Part shown: positions 22,552-36,100 of the stretch, in pieces
Layout of the letters: each line of letters opens with the position of its first letter
How positions within the stretch are numbered: position 1 is the stretch's first letter
Assembly: GCA_907163375.1 (NCBI GenBank)
Contig: CAJQUW010012504.1
Coordinates: 124,001 to 188,000, forward strand
Direction: 5' to 3'
DNA: 64,000 bases
From: Prostheceraeus crozeri
Taxonomy: Eukaryota > Platyhelminthes > Polycladida > Euryleptidae
The notes under the pieces: generated by a model
What the model saw: the letters and a program-made list of their open reading frames with translations, nothing else
The model's database searches: none
Told to the model about the DNA's origin: nothing
Made by a program: the position numbers and the translations under genes

Positions 22552-22695
22552 GTAGGAATGATTATGTATTGAACTGAACAACGCGCAAGGACACTATGTT
22601 CTGTTCATAGTCTGATTTTAAAAAGTCTAAATCTATATTCTTGCATAGGTTTTCTCGATAAAGGTTTAATGGCAGTCTTTCTTCTTCTTTCACAG

Positions 22696-22851
22696 GCGAA
22701 TGAACGGAGTTTCTGCCTCCCATTCCTCTCTCCCAACTCCTGCAGTGTCCGGCCTTCCTCCTCGTCCACGTTCTGTCATTCGGAACGGTTCCACCAGCCT
22801 CACATATCCTTCCCGGGCCTCTTCTTCTGCGGCGCGAATCAACGGGAACAG
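22696..22851 (+). CDS. Coiled-coil protein, fifth visible exon (low-complexity linker)
   Basis: Acceptor TTCTTTCACAG, donor GTGAGA. It encodes RMNGVSASHSSLPTPAVSG, then PPRPRSVIRN and SRASSSAARINGN: serine-, proline- and arginine-rich, probably disordered. It ends in phase 2 and joins the last exon across a 25.3 kb intron. Base composition is GC-richer than the flanking introns, as expected for coding DNA. Confidence 0.85.
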
Positions 22852-23349
22852 GTGAGAGAAATGCATGTACAATCCAACCTTCCAAGAAAAGAGAATTTTT
22901 GATCTTTTCAATTAATTAATTAGATGTTTTCACATGTTACTAGTTCAAGATTTGAAGTAGTATGATTAATAATCATTCCATCTTGTGGAAAAATAATTAG
23001 GAAATATCAGGATTATTGAACTATGTCACTTCTTAACTCAAAATTTTTATCATTTTCTTTTTTTATGCTTGCTAAAAGATTCATTCACTCAAAATATCGA
23101 TGAAGCCATGAGGTAGTACTTCAATATGGGAACGTTCTTACAGTGGCGCGCAAATGAAGAGGATTTTGATCAATATCGTTAATTCTACAGAGATCCAAGG
23201 AATTCAAACGACTCGAAAGATATTCAAGAATGATCACTGATTTGTGTCATTACTGATAAACAGTCTAATAAGTAGTATTTTCATTGCATTTCAAAATCCG
23301 CTGCGCTATTGGTGGTGTAATAGATGATCATGGTGTGATTCATAGACTC

Positions 23350-23450
23350 ATTTGTAGACTCCAATGCACTGGAAGGAGATTACATGATTGGTCAGACTAA
23401 ATTTCTACTTGAATGATAATCATAAACACATCAATTACTTGATTCTCATT
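23350..23450. mobile_element. Foldback family F, deleted fragment
   Basis: The phrases GACTCCAATGCACTGGAAGG and TAAATTTCTACTTGAATG match the second half of the family F left module at 11190-11330, with an internal deletion. Confidence 0.5.
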
Positions 23451-23842
23451 CCTGGATCATTCTTCTTACAAAAGATGAAATTCGTTGAAATTCTTCTTTG
23501 CAGGAATTTTTGTGAATTCAAATCGTTGAGTGCAAATCGACTTTTGTGACTTTTAGCGTTTTTCAAGTCTTTTAACAAAACTCCTTCCGTTTTCCCCCTC
23601 GAAAGTCAAATGTGTGACGTACATTTTTGTACATTTTTGAAGATTTTTGAAGTAAAAAAAGTACATTTTTGAAGATCTAAAAATAGTCACTTCTGCAAAC
23701 ATTTTGTGAATCCACCAAGACGCGCAGCTATTTTCCGTCTGTTAAATTAACAATGTGAATCATCATGATCATCGATCAGGAATTCAAATGTCATGTAAAT
23801 TTTAAAAAATAAGGAAATTTTGTATTCGACAGTGCAATGATC

Positions 23843-23910
23843 TGTGTGATTATTGCTTCCACAATAAAGTTTACGCTTTCCAAAATGTGTATAAATTTCA
23901 AGAAGTGCAA
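23843..23910. repeat. Direct repeat, left member
   Basis: Contains GTGATTATTGCTTCCA and TAAAGTTTACG; a related stretch at 24885-24945 lies on the other side of family F copy 2 in the same orientation. Confidence 0.5.
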
Positions 23911-23924
23911 TAAACAGTCTTTAT

Positions 23925-24690
23925 TTGCCTCCGTGCATGTAGTGTAGATATCCTATCGCTTTATTTGACCTGTAAAGCAGATCATTGCCCGCGCGGGAGA
24001 TGATATTTACTCCAATGCACGGAAGGAGCGCAATCTATGCCAATTTTGAGTGCTCTTGTCCTGCTTTAGTATAGACTAGCTCTGTGAATAGATATTTTCA
24101 CGATTGATGAAGCTAAATTTCTATTCAAATACTCTTGATCATCATAGACATGTCAATCACAATCTGTCCTTGATCATCATAGACATGTCAATCACAATCT
24201 GTCCTTCATCATCATAGACATGTCAATCACAATCTGTCCTTGATCATCATAGACATGTCAATCACAATCTGTCCTTGATCATCATAGACATGTCAATCAC
24301 AATCTGTCCTTGATCATCATAGACATGTCAATCACAATCTGTCCTTGATCATCATAGACATGTCAATCACAATCTGTCCTTGATCATCATAGACATGTCA
24401 ATCACAATCTGTCCTTGATCATCATAGACATGTCAATCACAATCTGTCCTTGATCATCATAGACATGTCAATCACAATCTGTCCTTGATCATCACAGCAC
24501 GTCGTCAAATAAAATTCTCTATGCAACTCGTGCATGAGATTGCTTCATCATAGCATTCGAACTCGTTAGATTTAAATAGTCCTCACCCTACGGGCTGGGG
24601 CATTTAAGATATCTAACTCGTGGAATGCCATAAAGAAGCAATCAGACACTAGTTGCGTAAATATACATTCCTACGAGTATATGTCTATGA
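23925..24690. mobile_element. Foldback repeat family F, copy 2, with internal minisatellite
   Basis: Left module 23932-24135 (including the palindrome CCCGCGCGGG), a central 35-bp minisatellite 24136-24494, and right module 24500-24680 that folds back: GCAACTCGTGCATGAGATTG and its partner around GAAGCAATCAGACACTAG. The loop carries CCCTACGGGC. The whole is a compact three-part element without coding capacity. Confidence 0.72.
24136..24494. repeat. 35-bp minisatellite, exactly ten units plus a stub
   Basis: TGATCATCATAGACATGTCA plus 15 further bases, repeated ten times with almost no change (one unit begins TCATC). The corresponding part of family F copy 1 at 11320 has a single, slightly diverged unit. 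Confidence 0.97.
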
Positions 24691-25560
24691 ATGCATCCAC
24701 TATATTTGAACAAGACTTGATTTAAACTGCACGAGCCCGAAGGGCGGATTCTCTATTTAATCCACCAGATACATTCACAGTAACCTTCGACATTGCAGCA
24801 GCTGACTTGCTGTTCACAATGTAAATTAGGGGTTGCACATGCAGTTGTCTTTCACGATGCGTTTCAATCACGTGACGGGCGTCTTTGTGATTATTGCTTC
24901 CATTATAAAGTTCATGTTTTCCAAAGAGTGCACAAGTTCAACGATTTCATTGAACTCCGTCATTGGTCGTCTAAAACGGTGAATTCTACATGGAAATCTC
25001 AAGAAATACCGCTGATATCTAGCCTACAATTCCATAACAGAGGCGAATTTTTGACGGCTATAAAATTCTGATGGTCATCGATTCTGACGATCCTGTGAAA
25101 TATGAAGTCAATTCCACAAGATATCCATCTCATCTGTATCCATGGTTCATAAATGATATTGAATATATCATAGCCAAATCAAGACACGACACGGTCAAAA
25201 AAATTTCGAAGGATCCAGGAACCGGAAGATACCAAAGTTAAACAATTACCCTAGTGGAGAATCCTGTAAATAATTAGGTAATTAAAAGTCATTAACGAAT
25301 GAATATAAATCAATACTAACTTCATAGAGTAGCCTACTCCAGTATAGAGCAGGTACTGAAATACGTATAAAGGCAAGTCTACTCAACTGAAGACGGCAAG
25401 GGAAATAAATTAATACTTATAAACGATTTTATTTTACCATAAGAACTGAAATAAGAGTTCGTCATGGACCTGACGTGAAGCTAACTTAAAAATAACAGAA
25501 GGTGAAAATAAGAAACCTAAGAAACCAAAATTAAGTTTGCTATGTACGGAGTCATCAGGG
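24691..25560. other. Intron DNA, no gene seen
   Basis: Holds a GCACGAGCCCGAAGGGCG motif at 24731, related to the loop of family F right modules, and the right member of the direct repeat at 24885-24945. Otherwise unremarkable. Confidence 0.45.
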
Positions 25561-26122
25561 AGGAACCATGTGGCTGCATGAAGCAAGGTTTCGGTCCCTA
25601 ACCCCCAACCTATACCACATGGCGGGGCCAGGCCAACGACATGGAAGGTCTCTCCAAGCCTGAGGAAACATAGCAGAACCTAACCGAAAATAAAATTATC
25701 TTTTTTTGGAATTTTTAGGACAAAAGGAAGCACATGAAACTAGAAGAGGTTTTCTTAGCCCAACATGCCAATGATGGATGGCATCTGGCGGGGCGAAAAA
25801 CAACCAAACTTAAAAACGAGGAACCTATTCATGGAGAAGGACTTAATGCAAGAATTAACTAGCAAATTCTTCTTATAACCCCGTCCTTTAAAGATGCCCT
25901 TTCAAAAATGCCCTTAGCTCTTGAAGTGAAGGCGGAAGTATCAGATGAAATCCTAGCGAATCTGATGAGTTGGGCAGCAAAGATGTTTAAGCCAGTGTTC
26001 AAAGGCATGTTACTCTCGGGGAAAGTATACAGCACCACTGGGAAGCTGAACTCATCAACCTTCTGGTAAACCTCAGTGATGTATTGACCACCATCTTCGA
26101 TCCTGATCGATACTTCAGGCAT
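25561..26122 (-). pseudogene. Retroelement reverse transcriptase-derived remnant, unclassified
   Basis: The minus strand from 26122 encodes PEVSIRIEDGG, FPVVLYTFPESN, and NIFAAQLIRFARISSD. I recognise this order from the region just downstream of the catalytic core in a group of uncharacterised invertebrate and fish reverse transcriptases, where a SQLIRFARIC-like helix is conserved; this is from memory and not searched. The sequence down to about 25561 looks like its continuation and 3' region. It is a fossil in the last intron of the host gene. Confidence 0.5.
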
Positions 26123-26199
26123 GAATAGAAATCATTGCTATCTGTCCCTTCCGTTTTCATATGTCTATCTTAAACATCATCATTTCAATGCCTTCATCG

Positions 26200-26280
26200 A
26201 CATCTATGGTCCACGTCATAAATATAGGAATTACAGCTATCTGTCGTCGTGTGACAGATTTAGTGACAGATAGCCGCCAC
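26200..26280. repeat. Short foldback repeat, copy 2
   Basis: Perfect 10-bp inverted repeat GCTATCTGTC (26236-26245) and GACAGATAGC (26265-26274), within sequence matching the reverse complement of 17420-17500. Confidence 0.6.
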
Positions 26281-27148
26281 TAACCCTGGAACTATCAGTT
26301 TGAATATGAAGTCGTTGATATCTCCAAAAACTCTTCCCCGCCAGTCTATCACAATCAAAGTGTTGAATCCGTGTTGTGGCAATGATCGGCGACTTTCTGC
26401 CACCTAGTTGACCGCCTTCTTGTTTATTTTCGTCAAAGTGGGCTGGAGTATCTTTCAGTAAATTGAGGATTAATTTCCAATCTTTAATCTCTCAGAGTGA
26501 ATCAAGTGTCGCCGGCTTTCTCTGTTTATGAAGGCACCGCAGTGTCAATAACAGTTCTAGAAAGAGGTCATCGTCCGCCTTAATTAATGGCAAAGGCGGT
26601 TCTGGCTTTGACAGGCGAACAACGTGTCGTTGAAACTGGATTAATTCTCAACAGACAGAAGCAAATTCCTTGTTTGACTGTTATGGAGAGTAAATAGACT
26701 TTGACAGAGCCATTGTTTGTGCAAGGTGAAGCAGTTGAAATTCTTCATCTGATGCACAGAGAACGCTGCTCGGTGCCTCTTCGACTCCCTTAGACGAAAC
26801 ATAGCACCACAAGTTTTTCATTTTGCTTATTTATTGTCACAAACGTACCATCGATGAAGGGGAGATAGCAAGCCCACAGAATTCGACTCCTCGTTCCCTA
26901 GTCACTGTTTCCTAGACGGGCAGAGTCATAGCTCGTGCCATAATGAAATGGCACACAACGCACATGATCTAAGGACAAACAATAAGTCGTCACTGAACAA
27001 GCGGTGAGCCTCAGAAAGCAACCAGTGGCGTGTGTGTCATACACATAGAGTACTTCGTTCGGTCACACTTCGCCATTGATAAATCTTACGAAGAGATGCA
27101 GTGAACTAAATTCCTCACGCCTGCGAGCTTCTAAACAAAAAATCTGAA
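26281..27148. other. Intron DNA left of the satellite, no gene seen
   Basis: No repeat or coding signal recognised up to the first satellite unit. Confidence 0.5.
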
Positions 27149-30100
27149 TCATCCACACACCTTCCAACCACTGCACCACGGCAGCCTCAATCCCACCTCC
27201 CTGCGCTCATCCACACACCTTCCAACCACTGCACCAGCGACGCCTCCATCCCACCTCCCTGCGCTCATCCACACACCTTCCAACCACTGCACCACCGACG
27301 CCTCCATCCCACCTCCCTGCGCTCATCCACACACCTTCCAACCACTGCACCACCGACGCCTCCATCCCACCTCCCTGCGCTCATCCACACACCTTCCAAC
27401 CACTGCACCACCGACGCCTCCATCCCACCTCCCTCCGCTCATCCACACACCTTCCAACCACTGCACCACCGACGCCTCCATCCCACCTCCCTGCGCTCAT
27501 CCACACACCTTCCAACCACTGCACCACCGACGCCTCCATCCCACCTCCCTGCGGTCATCCACACACCTTCCAACCACTGCACCACCGACGCCTCCATCCC
27601 ACCTCCCTGCGCTCATCCACACACCTTCCAACCACTGCACCACCGACGCCTCCATCCCACCTCCCTGCGGTCATCCACACACCTTCCAACCACTGCACCA
27701 CCGACGCCTCCATCCCACCTCCCTGCGGTCATCCACACACCTTCCAACCACTGCACCACCGACGCCTCCATCCCACCTCCCTGCGGTCATCCACACACCT
27801 TCCAACCACTGCACCACCGACGCCTCCATCCCACCTCCCTGCGGTCATCCACACACCTTCCAACCACTGCACCACCGACGCCTCCATCCCACCTCCCTGC
27901 GCTCATCCACACACCTTCCAACCACTGCACCACCGACGCCTCGATCCCAACTCCCTGCGTTCATCCACACACCTTCCAACCACTGCACCACAGAGGCCTC
28001 TATCCCACCTCCCTGCGCTCATCCACACACCTTCCAACCACTGCACCACCGACGCCTCCATCCCACCTCCCTGCGCTCATCCACACACCTTCCAACCACT
28101 GCACCACCGACGCCTCCATCCCACCTCCCTGCGCTCATCCACACACCTTCCAACCACCGCACCACGGAAGCCTCAATCCCACCTCCCTGAGCTCATCCAC
28201 ACACCTTCCAACCACTGCACCACCGACGCCTCCATCCCACCTCCCTGCGGTCATCCACACACCTTCCAACCACTGCACCACGGACTCCTCCATCCCACCT
28301 CCCTGCGCTCATCCACACACCTTCCAACCACTGCACCACCGACGCCTCCATCCCACCTCCCTGCGCTCATCCACACACCTTCCAACCACTGCACCACCGA
28401 CGCCTCCATCCCACCTCCCTGCGCTCATCCACACACCTTCCAACCACTGCACCACCGACGCCTCCATCCCACCTCCCTGCGCTCATCCACACACCTTCCA
28501 ACCACCGCACCACGGAAGCCTCAATCCCACCTCCCTGAGCTCATCCACACACCTTCCAACCACTGCACCACGGACGCCTCGATCCCACCTCCCTGCGGTC
28601 ATCCACACACCTTCCAACCACTGCACCACCGACGCCTCCATCACACCTCCCTGCGGTCATCCACACACCTTCCAACCACTGCACCACCGACGCCTCCATC
28701 CCACCTCCCTGCGCTCATCCACACACCTTCCAACCACTGCACCACGGCAGCCTCAATCCCACCTCCCTGCGCTCATCCACACACCTTCCAACCACTGCAC
28801 CACCGACGCCTCCATCCCACCTCCCTGCGCTCATCCACACACCTTCCAACCACTGCACCACCGACGCCTCCATCCCACCTCCCTGCGCTCATCCACACAC
28901 CTTCCAACCACTGCACCACCGACGCCTCGATCCCAACTCCCTGCGCTCATCCACACACCTTCCAACCACTGCACCACGGACGCCTCCATCCCACCTCCCT
29001 GCGCTCATCCACACACCTTCCAACCACTGCACCACGGACGCCTCGATCCCACCTCCCTGCGGTCATCCACACACCTTCCAACCACTGCACCACGGACTCC
29101 TCCATCCCACCTCCCTGCGGTCATCCACACACCTTCCAACCACTGCACCACCGACGCCTCAATCCCACCTCCCTGCGCTCATCCACACACCTTCCAACCA
29201 CTGCACCACCGACGCCTCCATCCCACCTCCCTGCGCTCATCCATACACCTTCCAACCACTGCACCACCGACGCCTCCATCCCACCTCCCTGCGGTCATCC
29301 ACACACCTTCCAACCACTGCACCACCGACGCCTCCATCCCACCTCCCTGCGCTCATCCACACACCTTCCAACCACTGCACCACCGACGCCTCCATCCCAC
29401 CTCCCTGCGCTCATCCACACACCTTCCAACCACTGCACCACCGACGCCTCCATCCCACCTCCCTGCGCTCATCCACACACCTTCCAACCACTGCACCACC
29501 GACGCCTCCATCCCACCTCCCTGCGGTCATCCACACACCTTCCAACCACTGCACCACGGACGCCTCCATCCCACCTCCCTGCGCTCATCCACACACCTTC
29601 CAACCACTGCACCACCGACGCCTCCATCCCACCTCCCTGCGCTCATCCACACACCTTCCAACCACTGCACCACGGAGGCCTCGATCCCACCTCCCTGCGC
29701 TCATCCACACACCTTCCAACCACTGCACCACCGACGCCTCCATCCCACCTCCCTGCGCTCATCCACACACCTTCCAACCACAGCACCACCGACGCCTCCA
29801 TCCCACCTCCTTGCGCTCATCCACACACCTTCCAACCACTGCACCACCGACGCCTCCATCCCACCTCCTGCGCTCATCCACACACCTTCCAACCACTGCA
29901 CCACCGACGCCTCCATCCCACCTCCCTGCGGTCATCCACACACCTTCCAACCACTGCACCACCGACGCCTCCATCCCACCTCCCTGCGCTCATCCACACA
30001 CCTTCCAACCACTGCCCCACGGACGCCTCCATCCCACCTCCCTGCGCTCATCCACACACCTTCCAACCACTGCACCAGCGACGCCTCCATCCCACCTCCC

Positions 30101-33100
30101 TGCGCTCATCCACACACCTTCCAACCACTGCACCACCGACGCCTCCATCCCACCTCCCTGCGCTCATCCACACACCTTCCAACCACTGCACCACCGACGC
30201 CTCCATCCCACCTCCCTGCGCTCATCCACACACCTTCCAACCACTGCACCACGGAAGCCTCGATCCCACCTCCCTGCGCTCATCCACACACCTTCCAACC
30301 ACTGCACCACGGACGCCTCGATCCCACCTCCCTGCGGTCATCCACACACCTTCCAACCACTGCACCACCGACGCCTCCATCCCACCTCCCTGCGGTCATC
30401 CACACACCTTCCAACCACTGCACCACCGACGCCTCCATCCCACCTCCCTGCGCTCATCCACACACCTTCCAACCACTGCACCACGGCAGCCTCCATCCCA
30501 CCTCCCTGCGCTCATCCACACACCTTCCAACCACTGCACCACCGACGCCTCCATCCCACCTCCCTGCGCTCATCCACACACCTTCCAACCACTGCACCAC
30601 CGACGCCTCCATCCCACCTCCCTGCGGTCATCCACACACCTTCCAACCACTGCACCACCGACGCCTCGATCCCAACTCCCTGCGGTCATCCACACACCTT
30701 CCAACCACTGCACCACGGACGCCTCCATCCCACCTCCCTGCGCTCATCCACACACCTTCCAACCACTGCGCCACGGACGCCTCCATCCCACCTCCCTGCG
30801 CTCATCCACACACCTTCCAACCACTGCACCACCGACGCCTCCATCCCACCTCCCTGCGCTCATCCACACACCTTCCAACCACTGCACCACCGACGCCTCC
30901 ATCCCACCTCCCTGCGCTCATCCACACACCTTCCAACCACTGCACCACCGACGCCTCGATCCCACCTCCCTGCGGTCATCCACACACCTTCCAACCACTG
31001 CACCACCGACGCCTCCATCCCATCTCCCTGCGCTCATCCACACACCTTCCAACCACTGCACCACCGACGCCTCCATCCCACCTCCCTGCGCTCATCCACA
31101 CACCTTCCAACCACTGCACCACGGAGGCCTCGATCCCACCTCCCTGCGGTCATCCACACACCTTCCAACCACTGCACCACGGAGGCCTCGATCCCACCTC
31201 CCTGCGGTCATCCACACACCTTCCAACCACTGCACCACCGACGCCTCCATCCCACCTCCCTGCGCTCATCCACACACCTTCCAACCACTGCACCACCGAC
31301 GCCTCCATCCCACCTCCCTGCGGTCATCCACACACCTTCCAACCACTGCACCACCGACGCCTCCATCCCACCTCCCTGCGGTCATCCACACACCTTCCAA
31401 CCACTGCACCACCGACGCCTCCATCCCACCTCCCTGCGGTCATCCACACACCTTCCAACCACTGCACCACGGAGGCCTCGATCCCACCTCCCTGCGCTCA
31501 TCCACACACCTTCCAACCACTGCACCACAGAGGCCTCGATCCCACCTCCCTGCGCTCATCCACACACCTTCCAACCACTGCACCACAGAGGCCTCGATCC
31601 CACCTCCCTGCGCTCATCCACACACCTTCCAACCACTGCACCACCGACGCCTCGATCCCAACTCCCTGCGGTCATCCACACACCTTCCAACCACTGCACC
31701 ACGGACGCCTCCATCCCACCTCCCGGCGCTCATCCACACACCTTCCAACCACTGCACCACGGACGCCTCGATCCCACCTCCCTGCGGTCATCCACACACC
31801 TTCCAACCAATGCACCACCGACGCCTCCATCCCACCTCCCTGCGCTCATCCATACACCTTCCAACCACTGCACCACCGACGCCTCCATCCCACCTCCCTG
31901 CGGTCATCCACACACCTTCCAACCACTGCACCAGCGACGCCTCCATCCCACCTCCCTGCGCTCATCCACACACCTTCCAACCACTGCACCACCGACGCCT
32001 CCATCCCACCTCCCTGCGCTCATCCACACACCTTCCAACCACTGCACCACGGAGGCCTCGATCCCACCTCCATGCGCTCATCCACACACCTTCCAACCAC
32101 TGCACCACCGACGCCTCCATCCCACCTCCCTGCGCTCATCCACACACCTTCCAACCACAGCACCACCGACGCCTCCATCCCACCTCCATGCGCTCATCCA
32201 CACACCTTCCAACCACTGCACAACCGACGCCTCCATCCCACCTCCCTGCGGTCATCCACACACTTTCCAACCACTGCACCACCGACGCCTCCATCCCACC
32301 TCCCTGCGGTCATCCACACACCTTCCAACCACTGCACCACCGACGCCTCCATCCCACCTCCCTGCGGTCATCCACACACCTTCCAACCACTGCACCACGG
32401 AGGCCTCGATCCCACCTCCCAGCGGTCATCCACACACCTTCCAACCACTGCACCACCGACGCCTCATCCCACCTCCCTGCGCTCATCCACACACCTTCCA
32501 ACCACTGCACCACGGACGCCTCCATCCCACCTCCCTGCGCTCATCCACACACCTTCCAACCACTGCACCACCGACGCCTCCATCCCACCTCCCTGCGCTC
32601 ATCCACACACCTTCCAACCACTGCACCACCGACGCCTCCATCCCACCTCCCTGCGCTCATCCACACACCTTCCAACCACTGCACCACCGACGCCTCGATC
32701 CCACCTCCCTGCGGTCATCCACACACCTTCCAACCACTGCACCACCGACGCCTCCATCCCACCTCCCTGCGCTCATCCACACACCTTCCAACCACTGCAC
32801 CACGGACGCCTCAATCCCACCTCCCTGCGCTCATCCACACACCTTCCAACCACTGCACCACCGACGCCTCCATCCCACCTCCCTGCGCTCATCCACACAC
32901 CTTCCAACCACTGCACCACGGAGGCCTCGATCCCACCTCCCTGCGGTCATCCACACACCTTCCAACCACTGCACCACCGACGCCTCCATCCCACCTCCCT
33001 GCGCTCATCCACACACCTTCCAACCACTGCACCACCGACGCCTCCATCCCACCTCCCTGCGGTCATCCACACACCTTCCAACCACTGCACCACCGACGCC

Positions 33101-36100
33101 TCCATCCCACCTCCCTGCGGTCATCCACACACCTTCCAACCACTGCACCACCGACGCCTCCATCCCACCTCCCTGCGGTCATCCACACACCTTCCAACCA
33201 CTGCACCACAGAGGCCTCGATCCCACCTCCCTGCGCTCATCCACACACCTTCCAACCACTGCACCACCGACGCCTCGATCCCACCTCCCTGCGGTCATCC
33301 ACACACCTTCCAACCACTGCACCACCGACGCCTCCATCCCACCTCCCTGCGGTCATCCACACACCTTCCAACCACTGCACCACCGACGCCTCCATCCCAC
33401 CTCCCTGCGGTCATCCACACACCTTCCAACCACTGCACCACGGAGGCCTCGATCCCACCTCCCTGCGGTCATCCACACACCTTCCAACCACTGCACCACC
33501 GACGCCTCCATCCCACCTCCCTGCGCTCATCCACACACCTTCCAACCACTGCACCACCGACGCCTCCATCCCACCTCCCTGCGGTCATCCACACACCTTC
33601 CAACCACTGCACCACGGACGCCTCGATCCCACCTCCCTGCGCTCATCCACACACCTTCCAACCACTGCACACCGACGCCTCCATCCCACCTCCCTGCGCT
33701 CATCCACACACCTTCCAACCGCTGCACCACGAACGCCTCCATCCCACCTCCCTGCGCTCATCCACACACCTTCCAACCACTGCACCACCGACGCCTCCAT
33801 CCCACCTCCCTGCGCTCATCCACACACCTTCCAACCACTGCACCACCGACGCCTCGATCCCAACTCCCTGCGTTCATCCACACACCTTCCAACCACTGCA
33901 CCACGGAGGCCTCGATCCCACCTCCCTGCGCTCATCCACACACCTTCCAACCACTGCACCACGGACGCCTCCATCCCACCTCCCTGCGCTCATCCACACA
34001 CCTTCCAACCACTGCACCACCGACGCCTCCATCCCACCTCCCTGCGCTCATCCACACACCTTCCAACCACTGCACCACCGACGCCTCCATCCCACCTCCT
34101 GCGCTCATCCACACACCTTCCAACCACTGCACCACGGAGGCCTCGATCCCACCTCCCTGCGCTCATCCACACACCTTCCAACCACTGCACCACCGACGCC
34201 TCCATCCCACCTCCCTGCGCTCATCCACACACCTTCCAACCACTGCACCACGGCAGCCTCAATCCCACCTCCCTGCGCTCATCCACACACCTTCCAACCA
34301 CTGCACCACAGAGGCCTCCATCCCAACTCCCTGCGGTCATCCACACACCTTCCAACCACTGCACCACGGCAGCCTCAATCCCACCTCCCTGCGCTCATCC
34401 ACACACCTTCCAACCACTGCACCACGGAGGCCTCGATCCCACCTCCCTGCGCTCATCCACACACCTTCCAACCACTGCACCACGGAGGCCTCGATCCCAC
34501 CTCCCTGCGGTCATCCACACACCTTCCAACCACTGCACCACCGACGCCTCGATCACACCTCCCTGCGCTCATCCACACACCTTCCAACCACTGCACCACC
34601 GACGCCTCGATCCCACCTCCCTGCGCTCATCCACACACCTTCCAACCACTGCACCACGGACGCCTCCATCCCACCTCCCTGCGGTCATCCACACACCTTC
34701 CAACCACTGCACCACCGACGCCTCCATCCCACCTCCCTGCGCTCATCCACACACCTTCCAACCACTGCACCACCGACGCCTCCATCCCACCTCCCTGCGC
34801 TCATCCACACACCTTCCAACCACTGCACCACCGACGCCTCGATCCCACCTCCCTGCGCTCATCCACACACCTTCCAACCACTGCACCACGGACGCCTCCA
34901 TCCCACCTCCCTGCGCTCATCCACACACCTTCCAACCACTGCACCACCGACGCCTCCATCCCCCCTCCCTGCGCTCATCCACACACCTTCCAACCACTGC
35001 ACCACGGACGCCTCGATCCCACCTCCTGCGCTCATCCACACACCTTCCAACCACTGCACCACCGACGCCTCGATCCCACCTCCCTGCGCTCATCCACACA
35101 CCTTCCAACCACTGCACCACCGACGCCTCCATCCCACCTCCCTGCGCTCATCCACACACCTTCCAACCACTGCACCACCGACGCCTCCATCCCACCTCCC
35201 TGCGCTCATCCACACACCTTCCAACCACTGCACCACCGACGCCTCCATCCCACCTCCCTGCGGTCATCCACACACCTTCCAACCACTGCACCACCGACGC
35301 CTCCATCCCACCTCCTGCGCTCATCCACACACCTTCCAACCACTGCACCACCGACGCCTCCATCCCACCTCCCTGCGCTCATCCACACACCTTCCAACCA
35401 CTGCACCACCGACGCCTCCATCCCACCTCCCTGCGCTCATCCACACACCTTCCAACCACTGCACCACCGACGCCTCCATCCCACCTCCCTGCGCTCATCC
35501 ACACACCTTCCAACCACTGCACCACCGACGCCTCCATCCCACCTCCCTGCGCTCATCCACACACCTTCCAACCACTGCACCACCGACGCCTCCATCCCAC
35601 CTCCCTGCGCTCATCCACACACCTTCCAACCACTGCACCACGGACGCCTCGATCCCACCTCCCTGCGCTCATCCACACACCTTCCAACCACTGCACCACC
35701 GACGCCTCCATCCCACCTCCCTGCGCTCATCCACACACCTTCCAACCACTGCACCACCGAGGCCTCGATCCCACCTCCCTGCGCTCATCCACACACCTTC
35801 CAACCACTGCACCACCGAGGCCTCGATCCCACCTCCCTGCGCTCATCCACACACCTTCCAACCACTGCACCACCGACGCCTCCATCCCACCTCCCTGCGC
35901 TCATCCACACACCTTCCAACCACTGCACCACCGACGCCTCCATCCCACCTCCCTGCGGTCATCCACACACCTTCCAACCACTGCACCACCGACGCCTCCA
36001 TCCCACCTCCTGCGCTCATCCACACACCTTCCAACCACTGCACCACCGACGCCTCCATCCCACCTCCCTGCGCTCATCCACACACCTTCCAACCACTGCA

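Noticed and set aside
22562-22911. Minus-strand frames over the exon at 22696-22851
   Set aside because: Shadows of the plus-strand exon, which has correct splice sites and phase.
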